Assembly: GCF_027744825.2 (NCBI RefSeq)
Contig: NC_071335.1
Span: 17,353,501-17,417,500, forward strand
From: Synchiropus splendidus
Taxonomy: Eukaryota; Chordata; Actinopteri; Syngnathiformes; Callionymidae
Direction of reading: 5' to 3'
DNA: 64,000 nucleotides
Part shown: positions 12,816-24,729 of the stretch, one piece after another
Layout of the letters: every line of letters begins with the position of its first letter
Position numbering within the stretch: the first letter of the stretch is position 1
Notes under the pieces: generated by a model
Told to the model about the DNA's origin: nothing
What the model saw: the letters and a program-made list of their open reading frames with translations, nothing else
Databases searched by the model: none
Position numbers and translations under genes: made by a program

Positions 12816-12914
12816 CGTGGAAAAAGAAAAAAACTCACAAACAAGCAAACAAAAAATCTATATATATATAGATTTTGTTTGTTTGTTTTTTTTTTCTTTT
12901 TTTGTTTTTCCACG
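12816..12914. repeat. Long imperfect hairpin with perfect 24-bp core palindrome
   Basis: The segment begins CGTGGAAAAA and ends TTTTTCCACG. The arms pair through A/T-rich AAACAAGCAAACAAA and TTTGTTTGTTTG segments to a perfect 24-bp palindrome at 12853-12876 (AAAATC, six TA units, GATTTT). The symmetry centre of the outer arms and of the core both fall at about 12864/12865, so this is one fold-back of nearly 50-bp arms rather than coincidence. It could be a fold-back MITE or a replication-slippage inversion beside the TA tract. Confidence 0.75.
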
Positions 12915-12919
12915 GATGC

Positions 12920-14290
12920 CCTTTTTTCTGGCTTGAGCAGAAGCCTCAGCCTCTGTGAGAGTGCCTGGACCTTAATAAATCTGTACCATCGATGGTTTAT
13001 CAGGTTTGAAGTTTCTGGAACTTCTGTGTACTGTAAACCCGACTACCACGTTCCTTCAATCATTGGACTCAGTGCAGTGGACTGTTCATCACTGTCCTCA
13101 AACCATCTTCACATCAGAGTTTTGAACGTTTGTTGGTTGTCGAAGGCAGTGTTGTTTTTTATTATGATGTTGATCGAGTGTATATTGAACAAAAATGACC
13201 CACCCTACTCCAAATAACAAATAATAAATAAATAAATACAATAATTACGATGCTAATAATAAAAAGCACCAACAGCTCCAGCTTTTCCGCGTTCATCTCT
13301 CCAGTCATATACGTCTGCTCGCACCGGACTCCTCTGTAGGGGGGGGCGAAGAGACTTAACCCTGTGCGGTCTGTTTTCCCTCTCAGGACAGATAATGGAG
13401 CATTTTAATCCCATGGAATAGCTGGTGGCTAAACAAGCGCCCCTGATATTTTTCTGATATGACTCCGCCTCGGAGATTGTGTCCAACCTGTACTCTCCAC
13501 CTGAAGCCATATCACACAATCTTGTATCTCTCCATTCCTGTTTCAATCAGACGCTGGTCGAATGTTGGGCTCGGTGCGGACGAAGAGTGGCCTGGGGCGG
13601 CCGCAGGGTCAGCGTTTGGCTATCTGGCCCGCCGAGCATGAAGGGACATCTATTATCTGTGAATCGGAGAGCGGGTTGGATTCTCATTTACAAGGACAAA
13701 AGGAGACAAGTTCGATTTAAGTGGACTCTTCATGCTCGACCAACACTAATCCGGAAGTGAATGTGGTGTAGGAATGACAGGTTTTCTTTTATCCTTCAGA
13801 GTACTAGTCAAGAGCAGGAGTAGAAGGAAGAACGCAATGGTGAATTGTGGCGCGTGGGTTAGCTCTGGTATTTCCAATTACATGCTTGATCTTGAGCAAA
13901 GTGACAAGTGTCAGAGATGACCCTGACTGTTGTGGACAAGGAAAACATGAGGAAAATATGAAGATTAACTCCAGGAGGTGACGGCGTGAAAATCCTTCAG
14001 GAAATCAGAGAGCAGTCCACTAAGGTCCAGCCGTTTTACTGTAGCCTGCCTGTCTCATAAGGGGCATCTATGGTTGTGTGCATTTCTGTTTGTACATGCT
14101 TTTTTTTGTTGTAACAAAAAGCTCAACTTTGGAACTTAAGTTTTTGTTTTTACATATAATTACATAAAAACAAAATATTGTTCGTTTTTATAGATATATA
14201 GAGAAAGGAAATATATGTGGGAGGCAGAACTTGTAAGTCAACTTTCAGAACTCACTGACAAAAGACTAAGGTGCTCACACTGGAGGGTCC
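12920..14290. other. Intergenic or intronic DNA, no gene recognised
   Basis: 13250-13770 is the GC-richer part (GGGCGGCCGC-type words near 13600) with overlapping frames on both strands, none recognisable. AAATAAAT repeats near 13225 and T/A runs near 14100-14170 are minor simple repeats. Confidence 0.45.
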
Positions 14291-14300
14291 CACCATGACA

Positions 14301-14395
14301 CTTAGCTGGGGCCTGTCCCAGGTACATTGGGCAAGAACCAGGAAACCCGCTTGACAATTGGCCAGTCCATGGCACAGCTAACATTAGCCAACCAA
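14301..14395 (+). repeat. Degenerate copy of a common teleost interspersed repeat
   Basis: The order GCTGGGGCCTGTCCCAGG, ATTGGGCAAGAACCAGG, then GGCCAGTCCATGGCACAGCT and AACATTAG follows a very common teleost repeat (GCTGGAGCCTATCCCAGC, ATTGGGCGAGAGGCGGGG, GTCGCCAGTCCATCGCAGGG). This recognition is from memory. The copy is diverged, and the minus-strand frame over it is a by-product. Confidence 0.55.
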
Positions 14396-16481
14396 ACCTG
14401 TAATGACCAAGATAGTTTGACATCTTCATCCTCCAATTGAGGCTTGTATTTGGGGGCTTCAGCCTAATGGATAGTGTTTTGTCAAGAATTGGTCACCATA
14501 AGTGTGGGTCAGGCAGGCACACACACACTCGTCATGTTGTCCAAATGTGAGCCTAAAAAAAGGTATTTTTTGTTGTCTTTATTGAAGTCATCGCACAATG
14601 CTGCTATATGTAAATATCAAAAATTACACTCGTTTTTTTTTTGGTTTTTTTTTGTTTTTTTTCAATCTTGATGTTGTTGATGTTAGCTCATGCTTGGACC
14701 AAAAAAAAATCCTAGTATGAGGAACCCTCCCCTGTTAATGGAAATAAATCCTATTTGATTCCCTGTACTCTCAAAAAAATAATAACAAATATAAGTACAT
14801 CATGAGAAAAGGAAATCCACAAAAGGAAAGGAAAAAAAGAACCAAGCAGAACAGGAAGCTGGGCTTTCACAGTAAAAGACATTGATGTCTGTAATGTGTG
14901 GATTGAAACTGAAGTCCGGGTTAAAGATGGGAGACTCCTTAGTTAGAAGTTCAGCAAGTCGACGCCACCACATCTACGTGGATACGGCTAGTGGTTTTTA
15001 CAGGCTGCAGCAAAGCAGAAGGTGATTTCAGACTGCAAGGAGAGGACAATCTATCCACTTTAAATCTAAATATAAAATCCGAGTAGTGGGTGGTACATAA
15101 ACTGGTTGACCTCTGCTCTCATGTGTAGCTTCAGCGTCATATAAATCATGAAGACATATGTGAACTACGTTGCCTTCCTGCATCCTCTGCGTACAGGGAG
15201 AGTGCGCTGTTTGTGTGTGCGGTGCTCGAACCTCACCTGCACAGATGGTGGTATAACTGACACCTTTTACATACAGATCAAGCGCATGAGAAGGAAAGAA
15301 GTACCAGCATGCAGCAAGCGTGTCGCAGTCGCCTGTGACTATTTACGTCGCGTAATATGAAGAGGGCCTGACAAACGTGTGAACTGGTCAGAGGACATGT
15401 GGAATGGGAAGCTCGGACATGTGAGACAACGAGGAAAGCCAACACACACGCGCACTTGACTGTCATGTCAGGTCATCTATAGGGGCTCAATTATGCTCGG
15501 CTGTGATCTGCCTTTGTTCAACTAGTGTTTATGCGTGGCTTTGTAGAAATGATGATGCTAATGGGGCCACGTGTGTGAAGCTGAACCTGAGTCCATTTCA
15601 TGCTCCGGGCTGAAGAGATAATGAAACAGCAGCTTGAGGTTGACTGAAGCACGAGGCCATTTTAGCGATGAAGAAGGTAAATATTTTCCCGCGTGAACTG
15701 TTTACATTACAGTGGGACGAGGGCAACGCTGTGGCTCCCCTCTGCATTGAGAGTGTTTTCTACACAAGCCCATGTAGTTTTGAGCACGGCAAGTCAAAGG
15801 CTCAGTGTTGTCAGTGACAGGATTTAAATGTTGGAGGGCGTTGTTAATGTCAGGAAACAGATGATAATATTCATCTTCAGATGGCCACAGAGGGAGCCAT
15901 TCCGGGATGGATCCAACCTTCCACACATCAGCTCAAGCGGCAGAACAATCATCCTCAATCACCCTTTTTTCTGTCTGTCACTCTGGACCTCCAAGCACGG
16001 CGGTGTTGCTCCCAAAAGCCAACGCGGCATCACATTCTTGACTAAACGTGCATAAAAACAAATTAGCCTGGCCCATACAATTTGCAAAGAGATGTGTGCA
16101 GCCAGCCAGCAAATAGATGTCATTCCAAACCAAGGTCAGCTTGGTATTCAGGCTGGAAATTTAGGATTGATGTTTGCACGTGGAGGCCGCCTCCACTTTT
16201 CACTCGCAGTTTGACGTTTGATGCAGGCTTATTGGACGAGACTAGCCAGAAGCGACGCGCCATGCTCAGACAACTGAGACTATCCTTCAGCACAGGATGA
16301 TTTAGAGTTGCATTAAACCCCGGCACGCTGTCATTTCAATAATGGTAAAAAGAAAATACTCTGTCTCAAAGCTACACCTTCCTTAACCTTAGCATTTCAC
16401 TTTTGAAATGTTTGGAAGTCGAATCCTGCACAGGATGTGACTTTGCTTATTTTTAATTTCAGCCAAGTCTAGGGCCTTAAT

Positions 16482-16484
<3 letters not shown>

Positions 16485-16517
<33 letters not shown>
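16485..16517 (+). repeat. Poly-A run, 33 bases
   Basis: Thirty-three uninterrupted A residues follow CCTTAATAGT. A retroposon tail was considered, but no recognisable SINE, LINE or processed-gene body precedes it and no flanking target duplication was found, so it is listed only as a homopolymer. Confidence 0.9.
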
Positions 16518-16520
<3 letters not shown>

Positions 16521-19500
16521 CAGCGTGTTAATCGAATAATATTTCTGTACTTGGGGTCTGCATTGCTTTTTAAATCAACATGTCAACATTAGTTGGAAGC
16601 AAAAATGAACAAATTCAGTCTCACTTTTCAAACGTTATCTTCATTTCAAATTCACTTGTCTGACGCGTAATATGATGATAAATATTGTTTTACTACTGTA
16701 ATTTTTACAATTGTTCTTAATTAGACCTCCCAGAGCACAAGCGGATACAAACGGAGCGGATGCGTTTCCCTTTTTTTCTCTGGTCTTTTCTGTGTTTATA
16801 TATCAATTTACTTTATGTTTGTTTTCTGCTGTTTATGTTTCTTTCAATCAAAACAAATATATCTAAATTTTTCCTCTTTTTACATTTTTATTTCCTGTTT
16901 TTTTTTTTTTATTTATATATTTTTTCATCCAGCCACAGGAATTCCTCTGATCATTGTGTTTATCTGTCTGTGGGTTTGCAAAAATCACGAACAAAGGTGG
17001 ACAAATTTACATTTTCATGCTAGCAATGTTCAACGAACAGATGATGAGGTTTTGATGGTTCTAACATTGGAAGAATTTAATGGAACCTAGCTCTGCTCAG
17101 GCCTGCTAAAACACAGTCCCCACCACAAATAAAATAAAATAAAAATCCATTTATGTGAGACTGTGGTGTGTTCCATGCGTTTATCCTTCGACCACACATA
17201 CTCACTCCAGGCGTCTCACATTGACTGTTGTCAAGAGGACTTGAGGGACACACAAGTCTGCCATCTGAGTTGCATGTTGACACATTAGAGTAGGCGTTTC
17301 AATCGAAGCTAATGTCTTGCGTGTCTCTTGTTGCAGTTGGTGACGGTCAAAAAGAACGGTTGCGGTTATGATGAGGAAGTGCACGGCGGCACTCATGAGT
17401 TGTCATTGATACAATTCATTTAGTACTTTATGTGCTAAGGGGAACTATGTGAAACACAACCTGGATAATGCAGTTTATGGCTAGTATTTAGTTGTTTAGC
17501 TTGACTAGGACTGGACTGGGTGATGTGCGGCTGCGTGAGCTTCAGCTACACAATGCAAGTAAACAAACATGAAGACAGACTAACCACTTTATATATGAAT
17601 GAAAACTGTAACTGTGTGTGTGTGTATTCTTCTAATCTTTGTTGGAACTTTGTCGCAACGATGCTGACCTCTAGATGTTTAGATGTTTCGTCAACTTCCT
17701 TCATTGTAAGATCAGAGGATGTGATTTGTTCGTTTCAGGATAGGAAAACACCACTGCGCTAGCAACTGTTAGCATGGTTGCTATGCTAGTCGCGGCTCAC
17801 GGCAGTAATGAAACACTTTAGTTACTCGACATCAATCATTCTTTCAATACAAAGAAAACAGAGGCTCCTGAGCATTCAATTTTATTCAAAAACAAGCAGC
17901 AAGTTCCAATCCAGAAACCTGCCGAAGGAAGCTTGTGATGATGATGATGATGACAGCTCCATCAGTAGGTGTGTCGGTGTTAAACCATCGTGTTGAAGCA
18001 TTGTTTCTGGCTCTTAAGCTAAGCTAGCTGATCTGTCAGCATGGTCGCTGTGCACATTGAACAATGAAACAGTTGGAAACTGCACCTCGTGCACAGAGTG
18101 CTACCTGTTATCTCCAAGTGCGACAGTGGAACCGGAAGGACTGAAGAGCTCACAGCGCCACCTCTCATCTTGCGGCTGACATTACTATATGAAGACTTCT
18201 GTCCACTGCAACTGGGAGCGCGTGACGTGATCGGACTCAGCGGCTTTATCGCTGATCGCCTCAGTCACGGAACGTGACAAGCTTTGGGCTACATGCTATG
18301 GCCATGTTATCATCACCACAACTTTCCCCCACTTACTTAATTTGGGTGAGGCGCTGAGTCGCACGCAGAGGGATCTGAGTCATACGACTTTTTCAAGGAA
18401 TTGAAATAAAGCTCTCTCAAAGAACCAAGAGGGCCACTAAAGACGCCGGAGCGAACTAATGTCAAGTATATTTAGTGTCCGGGTTGTTTCACTGGTGAAT
18501 GGTTTTATTCACCTCAACTTGCACTAGTATGAGCACATGATCCAAGTCATGGGAAATTCGAATAAACACATACGTCTTACATCAAAGAGTGGCGGTATGC
18601 AGAGTGGGTCTGTGTGGAGCAGAGCTGCGCTGGTCTAATAAGTCCCCGAGCAACGGACGGCAGGCCTGTGGTCGGCGGATGATGGATCTCAGTGCCAGGG
18701 TACATAATGGTGGGACAGGGGAGCACTGGGGTGAAGGACAACGTTCTGCCCTCTATCCTTAATCAGATGCAGATCAAGCTAAAAGCAACGGAGCAGCAAA
18801 TCCCTTCTCGGAGAGCCAGCCTCTAGACCCCTCACAATCCCCTCTTCTTTGCCTCTCTCCATCCCTCCTCGGACCCCTCCTCTCTTCACCCAGCTCGCTT
18901 TTCTTCTGTCTTAGCAGGAGAGCTTAGGGAGTGGACCAGAGGAGGAGATGGATGCTCGGAGGCCTTTACCACAAAGATCATATAGGATAAGTGCAAAAGC
19001 CTCTCATGGCTTGTTGATAAAGTATTGATTTTTCCGCGAGCCGCTGTTTACGAATCACCTTGGAGAGAGTGACCCCCGAGACCTTTGGGTGTGAGGCAAG
19101 AGCACGAAGAGGTGGGAGGTGTCGGTGGTGGGGGATGTCCGAAGAAAGTGAGACAGAGGAGCGGTGAATGAATAGAAGGGACTTATCGATCGGAGGGGAA
19201 GCTGGCAGCGAACTGAAGTGAAGGATAAAAGATGGTGGAATGTCAAATTTGGCGAATTACAGGAGAAATGTCACAATATTCAGACGGCGTTTCTTGTCAC
19301 CAGTGCACAACATACACCCGGGCACACTTGCATGAGTGCGCTGATGCACTCAAATGAACACAGCCTGCGCTTTGATGCCCCGTCTCATTGTCTTCCAGGA
19401 GATCAAGGCCTCGAGCATGGCAGTATGGAGAATATAAGGAATGCTAATTTTATCCCTCAGCGAGACACTCCTTCCTGCTCGCTTTTTAAGAGGTAAACAA

Positions 19501-19599
19501 TGTGGGCAAAGCCATTTTGGCCCAGCAAGGCTTGTTCCAGGGTGACTGACACACACAATGTCATTACCCCTCAGGGCTCAGAGGAGGTCCAGACCGGGC

Positions 19600-19875
19600 C
19601 AGACAGACCCGGCTTTTCAATCCGTCCTGAAAAGTTAAATCCTTAAGTGGTGTTTTTCACCTCTCTCCATCCCCATCTTTGTTTCGGCGGTACAGGTTCG
19701 GATTGCCTTGGTGCACGGGGGCCCTCATTTTCAAGCCCCTGATCAATAGCTCATGATTTAGTGGAATTGCAACCTCTTCGGAGTGATTTTCAGGGTTCTC
19801 ACTGATTGCTAAATTAAGTTATTTTGAAGAATTACCCAGGTTCAATTCTAATTATCCTCGTGCAGGAAGGAACAA
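19600..19875. promoter_or_regulatory. Candidate conserved noncoding segment
   Basis: The segment is free of recognisable repeats and of a convincing frame. It ends in an AT-rich run of homeodomain-type cores (CTAAATTAAG, TCTAATTATCC), and its 5' part has CCGGGCCAGACAGACCCGG, an interrupted palindrome. These are features often seen in fish developmental enhancers, but motif content alone is weak evidence and conservation cannot be tested here. Confidence 0.2.
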
Positions 19876-20218
19876 TTTTCTAACCGGACGGACGAGGCTT
19901 CATATTTCAAGCAGAATAGGAATTATACAAAGCAAACATTTTCTAATGAGGACACCACCACTTATTGCACCTGCGTGTCTTGAATGTTTTCAAATCCAAC
20001 AGTCACTGAGAACTGCGAAAGTCCTGGTAGTTCTAATACGGTGAGACACGATACGACAAGTAGTGATCGCAATGAAGGCATTATCAATAGTGGCTTGGAT
20101 TTAAAAGTAAAAATAAAAGAACAAAAATAAAAAAATTGAAAAAGTAAAAACATGACGTGATATGTTTTTTTGTGGTTCTATTCATGAAAGCAGCACAAAG
20201 TAAGATTTTGGCATCACT

Positions 20219-20525
20219 CTTACCTCCACCAAGGTTGTTTTCAAAGGCGTCTATTGAAAAGTTGAAAAGCTTTTGGATGAAATTGGATGAAAATTTCGGT
20301 AAATATGTGACATGAGATAAGGAACCAATGATTCCGTTTTGGGAGTGACTCGGATCCCTGTCTACATCCAGGAATTTTTTAAAGGATTCTTCTACATTGG
20401 GGGGGCCAAAGGATCATTTTTGGAATTAGTGTCACAGTGGCACTTTGTGATTGGGAGATTGTGCTGGGGTGGACTGAAGCTGCTTGGCAGGGGTTTGTAC
20501 TGTCTAAGTGCTTTTCTAGTTTTTG
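20219..20525 (+). mobile_element. Short terminal-inverted-repeat element, teleost-wide family
   Basis: The left part has CCTCCACCAAGG. The right part reads GCTTGGCAGGGGTTTGTACT, then GTCTAAGTGCTTTTCTAGT. These are diverged inverted copies of one another. Between them lie GGATGAAATTGGATGAAAATTT, ATAAGGAACCAATGATTCCG and ATCCAGGAATTTTTTAAAGG, the characteristic interior of a very common non-coding teleost element (from memory: a GGATCCAGGAATTTTTTAAA core). I do not assign a superfamily. The 79-codon frame across it (20339-20578) is not a gene. Confidence 0.6.
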
Positions 20526-20529
20526 TTTT

Positions 20530-22660
20530 CTTCATGTTTTCTGTGATGATTGATTTCAAAATGAACACAAATCCTTGAGTACGGTTCTTATCATGAACTT
20601 CTAGACAACATATCCTTCTCCTGGCGACCTTCCCAGTGGAGACGCATCACAAGGAGATGCTAAGAAGCTGATTCATTTTCATCAACGCTGAAGTAAACGT
20701 TCATACTGAAGATTGCCAGAAGAGTGAATCAACGCTGCCACACCTTAGCAAGAACCAGCGTCTGTGTAGGGCCGAGATGCTGAAACGGCCATCCTCCAAC
20801 TGGACTCCAACATCAGTCATTGTCTGAAATACATAACATATTAAACTAAAATGTAGATGAGGAAGTCACAGAGGAGGAAGAGAAAAAGAGCCATTCATAA
20901 TCTTAAGGGTCTGGCATGGCTTCCTCTTTGTGACAAGCATCTGCAACTGGCAGGACCAAGTCGCTCCCCACCATGGTCACATTACACTCACTATAATAGC
21001 AACATGTTAAAATTGGCCTGAACAACACAGAAATGATGACAGAGTAAATTCATGAACTAAAGATGGTCGGATTTCTTCTTTTTTTGGAACATAATGCCCA
21101 TGATAATCAATGTATTACTATAGTAGCTGTTACATACCTGCAGAAGTAGAACCATTCCTATAAATAGTGGACTCCAACACTACAAGGTCAGGGGTCAGGA
21201 GGCTCCCGTCTATTGTTTGTGTAGCAGAAGAGCCTTTACAGTGTTTTGACCGGATAGACAGCCTTTACTTTGTGCCACGTGATTGTGTAAGTTGGCCTTT
21301 CGATCATCCTTTGGCCGTATGTTTCCCAAAACACCTTTAATCGCAACACACGACTCATTAATATCTCAATAGTACTCTCCGCAAAAGAGCCACTACTTTG
21401 CCAGGACGAACCAGTTTCCTCAAGCCTTTTTCCATGGCTGCTTAAACAGAGCTGAACACATCTGTGTTATATCTGTGATGCAGTGTAAACGTAGCCTTAA
21501 TATCGTAGCAGTTGTAGTGCTAGTTGTATACGAATATTGGTGTTGGATTTCGCTCTTTCCGCTGCATTCCACTTTGATTGTGAACTAAGGCACAAAAACC
21601 TTCATCACAATATATTCAAGTTCCACCTTGGTTTTAGTTGAGCAATAGATTTTTAGACTTTTTTTTTTCTAAACAATAAATAAGGATTATTTCCCAGTGG
21701 GAAGCATGTAGCCTATATAGGCACCTCGGAGCAAATTGGATAGAATAAAAGCAAACAGGAAATAAAGCAGCAGCTATCCCTCTCCGTGTAACACCTTGTT
21801 GTCAGGAAATTTAATTTGTAGCTGCAGCCCAGAGAGCCACCTGGCAACATATGCAGCATGCAAATGTGCCTGTGTTTGCAGCGTCGTGAAAAGCAAGGAA
21901 GAGAGGCAGAAAGAGAGAGATTGCCCCGGAGGATTAATGACATCATTCAGTATGCACCTCTGGACTCCAGACTGCTGGGATATTACACACCTCTGACATA
22001 GAGGGATAATGTTGCTTTTGTCAAGGCACCACATTTGAGGATCTATCTCGTCCAGTTGCCGCACAAAAATAATGGCGCTGGTTCATCATCAGATTGCAAT
22101 GTCAGGTTTCGGGGGAATAATGACTAAAAGAGTGGCGTATTGAGAATAGATGAGTTCCAGCCAGCGGGGTAGTTAGGGTGTATCGCTGGGGTTGCTGATG
22201 GCCTCACTAATGGCAGTTCTCCGTGCCGCACTTTGGATCGGTGTGGGTTTCTCAGTGTACATGCAAAGCAGGGTTCTTTTTAGCATTCTTCTACCTATGT
22301 ACAGAGGTGCTTTCCTGACTCCATTTACACTGTTTGCTTACACGACGACTGACGTCTGGCTGCAGTCCGATTATTTTCACTGACCTCCTTTTTTTCATGT
22401 AAATTTGTGAATGTCATTGTGAGTAGACGAGCAATAGTGTATGCATGGACTGAGACTCGGATACCTGTCAGTCGGAATAACCTGGTTTTGGATTATCCCT
22501 TTTTTTTTTTCTTTACTTTATTTTATTTTTTTTAATGTGTAATCCTGCTCAGTTGGCTGGTGAGCTCCTGAACATTCATTCACACGACTCTCTTTACTGT
22601 ATTTCCTCATCTCTGTTTTGGTTTTGGACTCTCTTTAGGGCCATTGGGGAAATCTTGTTT
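20530..22660. other. Intergenic or intronic DNA, no gene recognised
   Basis: No convincing coding sequence, element or RNA. A T run at 21659-21669 and T-rich runs at 22500-22535 are the only simple repeats. 21780-22080 carries opposing overlapping frames without domain similarity. Confidence 0.45.
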
Positions 22661-22669
22661 TGGAGATTT

Positions 22670-22808
22670 CGGGTAAACTTTTTCCAATGTCACTCCCTGT
22701 CTCTCGTCTCCACTCGTCTCAACCACCTGAGTCCAGCCTCCCTAACTTTCTCCCCAAACCGTTTCACATGAGCTGATACCTCTGATATATGTGCTTCTAA
22801 TCTACTGT
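22670..22808 (-). mobile_element. RTE-like LINE fragment (C-terminal region), part 1
   Basis: On the minus strand the DNA encodes SAHVKRFGEKVREAGLRWL followed by RRVETRDRE. This matches the region after the reverse transcriptase in many metazoan non-LTR elements (typical form: HVERFGDKVREARLRWFGHV, then QRRDSEYIGRRML). The matching plus-strand words are CTCAACCACCTGAGTCCAGC and CTTTCTCCCCAAACCGTTTC. The coding frame is interrupted about 30 codons into the match by unrelated sequence (22809 onward), and the upstream part of the same LINE resumes near 23340. It is a dead copy. Confidence 0.65.
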
Positions 22809-23340
22809 AAATTCTATTGAGCACATCAGAATACTGGCCGCACCCACTAAGTTTAAGAAGGATATTATAGATCTTGTTCATACATAAGCCGCATGGGTCT
22901 ATAAGCCGCAGGTGCAGTGGTGCTGTCTGCACCGAAGATAGGTCAGTGGTGCAACAGGCTTAAAAATGCATGAGGATCACTTCTAAACGAAAACACATCC
23001 AAGCATCGAGACTGACTCATGAAAGAAACAGGGCAGTGTCCTGAACTTGAATCATGACGTCCTCGCATCTTTTATTGACATTAAAGCACTCAGAATGTCC
23101 CAAGTTCTGACACCATAGTCGATCTCGCTTCTTGTCTCCAGTCCTTCAGATCGGCTCTGTTGACAGAGCTGCAGACAGACGGGCGATAACAGCGCATTTT
23201 GAGCGCTTTGAGGCAAATAAAACACCTTTGATTTCATCGGTTTGATGTGTCGAGGCTCAATATTTTGGCACCATGACGCTCTGTATTAGATGTATAAGCG
23301 ACAGGGTTCAGACCACGAGAAAAATCTTCAACTCATCCAC
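22809..23340. mobile_element. Non-coding element inserted into the LINE
   Basis: The segment carries GGCCGCACCCACTAAGTTTA, AGAAGGATATTATAGATCTTG, CATACATAAGCCGCATGGG, TATAAGCCGCAGGTGC near its left end and TGTATAAGCGACAGGGTTCA near its right end. The repeated TATAAGC(C/G)(G/A)CAG words belong to a vertebrate non-autonomous DNA-transposon group with ATAAGCCGC motifs (from memory; hAT assignment not certain). Both flanks are parts of one antisense LINE, so it arrived after the LINE. No transposase frame is present. The exact ends and target duplication could not be fixed by eye. Confidence 0.5.
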
Positions 23341-23546
23341 TTATTTTTCTGCATCTTGTCTTTGTGTCCGAGCTACTGTCTCTAAAACATACATGACGTC
23401 CTGTTATATATCCTCACATCCATTGTCCTATGTAGCTTTCCTTTAGCTCAACCATCTCCACCTGTTCCACCTTGCCCGCACTCTCCTCTTCGCCTCTTTT
23501 ACTGTCTCACCCTTACATTGTGTGATCCCAAATACTTGAACTCATC

Positions 23547-23548
<2 letters not shown>
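23340..23548 (-). mobile_element. RTE-like LINE fragment, part 2
   Basis: The minus strand reads GAGTTCAAGTATTTGGGATC, then GAAGAGGAGAGTGCGGGCAA and GGTGGAACAGGTGG. This corresponds to the FKYLGS...(K/R)R(V/I)QAGWNGW block that lies after the catalytic YADD motif of RTE/related LINEs. The reading frame is broken by stops and shifts (for example after VRVRQ), so it is non-functional. Order and orientation fit part 1: the same element, read right to left, split by the insertion at 22809-23340. The TG/TA microsatellite starts directly at its end. Confidence 0.65.

Positions 23549-23626
<78 letters not shown>
23547..23626. repeat. Compound (TG)n-(TA)n microsatellite
   Basis: About nine TG units are followed by about 31 TA units, directly abutting the LINE fragment. 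Such tracts often expand at the edges of old retroelement copies. Confidence 0.95.
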
Positions 23627-23631
<5 letters not shown>

Positions 23632-23723
23632 CTGTACTAAAAAGTCACTGTTCTCACATTTCTGACATGGAACCTGTCTCAACGTTTAAGGCTTCCATAT
23701 GATAAAGGTTTCTCTCTCTCCCT

Positions 23724-23754
<31 letters not shown>
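23724..23754. repeat. (CA)n microsatellite
   Basis: About 15 uninterrupted CA units follow a CT-rich leader (TCTCTCTCTCCCTC). Confidence 0.95.
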
Positions 23755-23756
<2 letters not shown>

Positions 23757-23759
23757 TCT

Positions 23760-24640
23760 ATCCTGTTTATCCTGTCCTGTGAACCCGGAGGCCCCGGCTT
23801 CAAGGCCAGAGAAGAGCAGTCTAAAGGCTATAGGCTGTCCTCTCCTGTTTCAGGCCCCTCATAGCCGGCCACATCTGTTTAATGCATACATCCAGCCATG
23901 AGGTCATGAGGTGGGAATGTGACAGCCAGCAAACGCAGCTCTGGAGTCTGGCATCATTTCAACTTGTGCTTGTTGTGACGTTTCCCTAAAAAGAGCAAAC
24001 TGTGAAATTTTCATAAAAGATGTTGTGATCTTGCATGAAGACCCAGATCGCCGTTCCACATTCCTTTCTGCTTGTGTCACAGTGTTCCGACATAAAGGTG
24101 AGCGTTGGCCCCGTGGCTCTGTCAGTGAGGCAAAACGAGACCTGTCTGGCCAAGGGCCCTTTTTTGGTTTCCATCAAACTGAGAGGTGAATGGATCCCAG
24201 AGGAAGGTATCAGTGTCCGTGTGATGTTCTCTAGGCCCGGACCAGGAAGGCCAAGAACAACACAGCAGGTTTAATGCTCAAGACCCGCAGAGGAAATTAC
24301 CATCCAAAGCCTCTAGATCTTCAGACATTTCCAGGCATTTAAGGCTATTAATCTGCCGAATTCCTTAATGACAATATTACGGTTCGTTGGCTACTGCTTT
24401 CATGCTGCCTGTGGGCTTCAACGCTGAGGTGCATACGGATAAAGACGCACTGTTCAGTGGAGGTGGGAACCACAGGCTTACTCAACATCATACATGTTAT
24501 ATTGCTGTCAGACAAATCTGCACTGACCACTGTGCCACTTCATATTCAACAAGTGTTGAATTATTGGCCCCAAATAAAGAGTCTGAAATGAATGAATGTC
24601 ATTTTTTTATTTTGGCCTCTTAATAATACTTTAATAAAAC
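23760..24640. other. Repeat-free stretch, no gene recognised
   Basis: The segment is compositionally balanced. A CTTTCTGCTTGTGTCACAG acceptor-like sequence at about 24064-24082 is followed 15 bases later by GTGAGC, but the enclosed 15 nt are far too little to argue an exon. The 79-codon frame at 24035-24274 has no recognisable domain. Confidence 0.4.
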
Positions 24641-24642
24641 TA

Positions 24643-24645
<3 letters not shown>

Positions 24646-24726
<81 letters not shown>
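24646..24726. repeat. (TA)n microsatellite
   Basis: About 40 uninterrupted TA units. Ile-Tyr repeat frames on both strands through this tract are artefacts. Confidence 0.95.

Positions 24727-24729
<3 letters not shown>

Larger units (their letters stand above)
14400..20200. other. Long gene-poor stretch
   Basis: No recognisable exon, RNA gene or complete element was found. Present are T-rich runs (14634-14662, 16900-16925), a 33-base A run (listed separately) and several GC-balanced repeat-free islands (15540-16060, 18600-18960, 19560-19880). An 18-base CT-rich run near 18830-18905 is low complexity. The (GAT)n run at about 17937-17953 gives a poly-Asp artefact. Confidence 0.45.

Noticed and set aside
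16485..16517. Poly-A run as a retroposon tail
   Set aside because: No retroposon body upstream and no flanking duplication.
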